Assembly (NCBI GenBank): GCA_002049785.1
Contig: MUKB01000011.1
Coordinates: forward strand, 1-25,450
Direction of reading: 5' to 3'
DNA: 25,450 nucleotides
Source: Caldifarciminota bacterium 4484_100
GTDB lineage: Bacteria; Hydrothermota; Tepidihabitantia; SM23-42
Every line of letters starts with the position of its first letter. The stretch's first letter is position 1. The notes beneath the pieces were generated by a model. That model was not told the DNA's origin and searched no databases. It saw only the letters and a program-made list of their open reading frames with translations. Position numbers and translations under genes: made by a program. Below, in pieces: positions 23,371 through 25,450 of the stretch.

Positions 23371-23481
23371 ATGGATAGGATAATGCGAGACAACATAGAG
23401 AAATTCAGCCTTTTACAGCTGGAGGTATTACTCCCGCACCGCATTCATTCAGGGTTTAAATTTATTGATGATAAGGGGTAG
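23371..23481 (+). CDS. 36-residue small ORF upstream of the barrel gene
   Basis: AGAGG (23361-23365) is 5 bases before ATG 23371. The ORF (MDRIMRDNIEKFSLLQ... to IDDKG) ends with TAG at 23479-23481, one base before the preferred ATG of the barrel gene. The promoter and ribosome site point to it being translated; it may be a small protein or a translational leader. No homologue recognised. Confidence 0.4.
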   Translation: MDRIMRDNIEKFSLLQLEVLLPHRIHSGFKFIDDKG

Positions 23482-23482
23482 G

Positions 23483-24391
23483 ATGGAGAGAGTATTTATT
23501 GGTTTGGTGGTTTTATTTGGTGTCGGGTTTTTGCCGGCTGAAGGTCTGGATTCATTAAAGACAGATTTATTAGAGAGACAAAGAATATTTTACGCATCAG
23601 ACGACCTCTGGATACCACCAGGACTATATGATGAACCATCTGGTACAGGATGTTGTCTTTTTTCTTTTGGTGCTGGATTGGTGAGACATGAGATTTATAA
23701 GTCTCTTAAGGATACTACTAAAAAAGAATATTATCCAAAGTTAAGCATTGGAATAGGATATAGTCCAGGGATTGCATACACAGGCAGGCTGTCTCGCAGC
23801 TTGGAGACCGGCGAAATGGACCTTTTCCATATGTTGTACTGGAATAATATTGTAGAGATTAATACCAAGTATTATATTAATCCTCACTGGGCGATAGGAA
23901 TTGGTGGCGGGTATATGTGGACATCTCTACGAGATAGGAGCACCCCGCTTAGTTGTTATCCTTCCCCACCCGGCTGGGGTTTGCCGATTCAAGAAGATTG
24001 GCTAATATCAACTACTTATGGTAGTGCCAAGGTTGGAAGAATTATTTTCGCCTGGCATACCTTAGTATTTATTAATTTCGGTATTGAGTATTATTCGTCT
24101 AAAGGAATTGTAAATGAAATATTTACCGAAGCAGGAGAGAAATTGGTTGCTAGAAATTTTGGGCAAGGGTTTGGTAGTTCCTTGGGGGTAGGTATCGAGA
24201 AGTTTATAGTGACTAACATAAATTGGGCATTTTCATTTAACTTAAGATATGGTGTTGCTTCCTGCCATCATCAGGAGGTTACACACGAAGAATTTACCTG
24301 GCATGAAGCCGTAGATTTTAATTTTTCGGGGATTTATCTCAAGATAGGTCTTCACTATGTTTTTAGACGAGGAGGTAAAAATGTTGAATAA
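23483..24391 (+). CDS. Predicted outer-membrane beta-barrel protein
   Basis: From ATG 23483 the 302-residue protein has a clear signal peptide (MERVFIGLVVLFGVGFLPAEG). The mature part shows alternating aromatic/Gly strands such as KLSIGIGYSPGIAY, WAIGIGGGYMW, GSSLGVGIEKF and a final strand IYLKIGLHYVF, as in small outer-membrane barrels. ATG 23468 and TTG 23465 are in frame but would put a basic extension before the signal. I know no specific family. It is followed by the lipase gene, whose AGGAGG lies in its last codons. Confidence 0.65.
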   Translation: MERVFIGLVVLFGVGFLPAEGLDSLKTDLLERQRIFYASDDLWIPPGLYDEPSGTGCCLFSFGAGLVRHEIYKSLKDTTKKEYYPKLSIGIGYSPGIAYTGRLSRSLETGEMDLFHMLYWNNIVEINTKYYINPHWAIGIGGGYMWTSLRDRSTPLSCYPSPPGWGLPIQEDWLISTTYGSAKVGRIIFAWHTLVFINFGIEYYSSKGIVNEIFTEAGEKLVARNFGQGFGSSLGVGIEKFIVTNINWAFSFNLRYGVASCHHQEVTHEEFTWHEAVDFNFSGIYLKIGLHYVFRRGGKNVE

Positions 24392-25450
24392 CTACTTCAT
24401 TACGATCATGCTTTTCTTAGGGCTAACCAATACTCTATTTTCTTTAAATTGTCCAATTATATTTGTTCATGGACAAAAAGGTGGGAATGATGCCAAACCA
24501 GAAAAATGCTGGGAAGACTAGGATGGTATTAATTTTGAGAAACCTTACCGCACGGCGATGGATAAGATTCTTACTGAGCACTATGGAGGTTATACTGCTG
24601 GAGATCCTCTGAATTGTTCAATTGACTCTACACCGCGTCCCACCGGTGGTGAGACCAGAAAGATTTATAACTTCAGTTATTACAATCCTGATGGTGCAAG
24701 AGGCGTGATATCGCTTTCTGAGGGGATGACGGTTTATGTATCTCATGGCTGGAATGAGAACGGTGATTATGTGTTGACTTTTTGGGCTTCGCCACCTCCT
24801 TGGGGTTATGATTATACTCGTTTTTGGCCCAGGTATCTACCAGGGATAGGATATGCTTCGATTTTGGCGCCGGATGGTAACTGGTATATGAGTTTAACAC
24901 CGACTAAAACCTGGTATAGTCCTTATATAACCAGCTGGGAGAATAATAGATATGCTAAGAGGTTGGCTGAGTTTATAGATAAAGTGCTTATTGCCACTAG
25001 TGCTGAGAAGGTTGATATTGTTGCCCACTCGATGGGTGGATTAGTGGCAAGGGCGGCGATGAAATATTATGGGTCTTCTCTCAAAGTTAGAAAATTATTG
25101 ATGGTTGGGACACCAAATCACCCATATCAACATTCTTTTGGTGAATGGATATACGATTTGATATCGGATGATAAATATTGGCAAAAATACGGTGAAGATT
25201 TTGAAATGGATGTAGATGTTGCAACAGGTAAACACGGTATTAATTTTGAAAATTCAGATCCGCAGGCAGATGCACCCTGGTGCGATCATTTAGGATATGG
25301 AAATCAGGGTATTCAAATGGCAACGATTGCTGGGAATAAAGGAATCGATATTGGACTTGCGAATGACGGTGTTGTGGTGGTTGAACAGGTTGGGTTAAGT
25401 TCGGCTCAGTTTAATCCAATAATTTATGCCAGCCATTCTTATAAAGGAGA
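24381..25450 (+). pseudogene. Secreted lipase-like alpha/beta hydrolase with in-frame amber codon, runs off the window
   Basis: AGGAGG (24370-24375) precedes ATG 24381, inside the end of the barrel gene. The frame begins with a signal peptide (MLNNYFITIMLFLGLTNTLFS) and the oxyanion-region motif IIFVHGQKGGND, then meets TAG at codon 47 (24519-24521). It stays open in the same frame for 929 more bases to the window edge, with the nucleophile motif VAHSMGGLVAR (Ser217) and KLLMVGTPNHP, typical of triacylglycerol-lipase-like hydrolases. The acid and His residues lie beyond or near the edge. TAG ends several other genes here (ftsE, Nudix-PanD, GNAT, uxs), so recoding is unlikely; a TGG to TAG change would restore Trp. 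It is a nonsense mutant or a base error. Confidence 0.8.

Noticed and set aside
24519..24521. TAG read as a sense codon (recoded code or pyrrolysine).
   Set aside because: ftsE, Nudix-PanD, GNAT and uxs genes in this window end at TAG in the expected place, and no suppressor tRNA is seen.

Overview
The window (about 25 kb, moderate GC) is bacterial and diderm-like. It carries an ftsE-ftsX-envC division cluster, a fragment with a C-terminal type IX secretion sorting tail, a pseudopilin, a predicted outer-membrane barrel and UDP-sugar genes. Together with the domain repertoire this suggests an uncultured FCB-related lineage such as candidate phylum WOR-3 (Stahlbacteria). That placement is inference; no rRNA, tRNA or CRISPR array is visible.

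Layout. 1-715: a broken tRNA m1A58 methyltransferase gene entering from the left edge. 727-3318 (minus): envC-like, ftsX, ftsE, with ftsE lacking its start. 3322-3635: a gene-free patch of small dispersed repeats. 3636-6955 (plus): a DUF1858 redox protein, a Nudix hydrolase fused to an aspartate decarboxylase (PanD) domain, a DUF89 phosphatase whose start appears to be ACG, a radical SAM protein and a DUF6125-like protein. 6957-12268 (minus): Ogt methyltransferase, an unknown helical protein, a 30-residue ORF, a UbiA prenyltransferase with a long membrane extension, and a triple-GAF diguanylate cyclase. 12353-17846 (plus): a serine-palmitoyltransferase-like enzyme with an internal deletion, a GNAT-like acyltransferase, an NADP-type isocitrate/isopropylmalate dehydrogenase, split aconitase-type LeuC/LeuD, and an HD hydrolase. 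17877-21951 (plus): polyprenyl-phosphate type glycosyltransferase, flippase-like membrane protein, Ugd and UDP-xylose synthase, a surface-sugar operon. 21995-23318 (minus): pseudopilin and a sorting-tail fragment. 23371-25450 (plus): small ORF, barrel protein, and a secreted lipase interrupted by an in-frame amber codon and running off the right edge.

Two themes stand out. First, five transcription units begin with a near-consensus sigma-70 promoter whose -10 box ends only 5-6 bases before the ATG, so their mRNAs should be leaderless; internal operon genes instead use Shine-Dalgarno sites or ATGA/GTGA/TGATG overlaps. Second, several conserved genes carry lesions: a deletion plus frameshift in trmI, a lost start in ftsE at the edge of a heptamer repeat, ATG to ACG in the DUF89 gene, a deletion of about 54 codons in the SPT-like gene, and an amber codon in the lipase. 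Either the genome is decaying locally or the assembly has errors; read mapping would separate the two.

The most novel-looking coding feature is the Nudix-PanD fusion, next to a DUF89 phosphatase, which hints at a link to beta-alanine, pantothenate or CoA metabolism.
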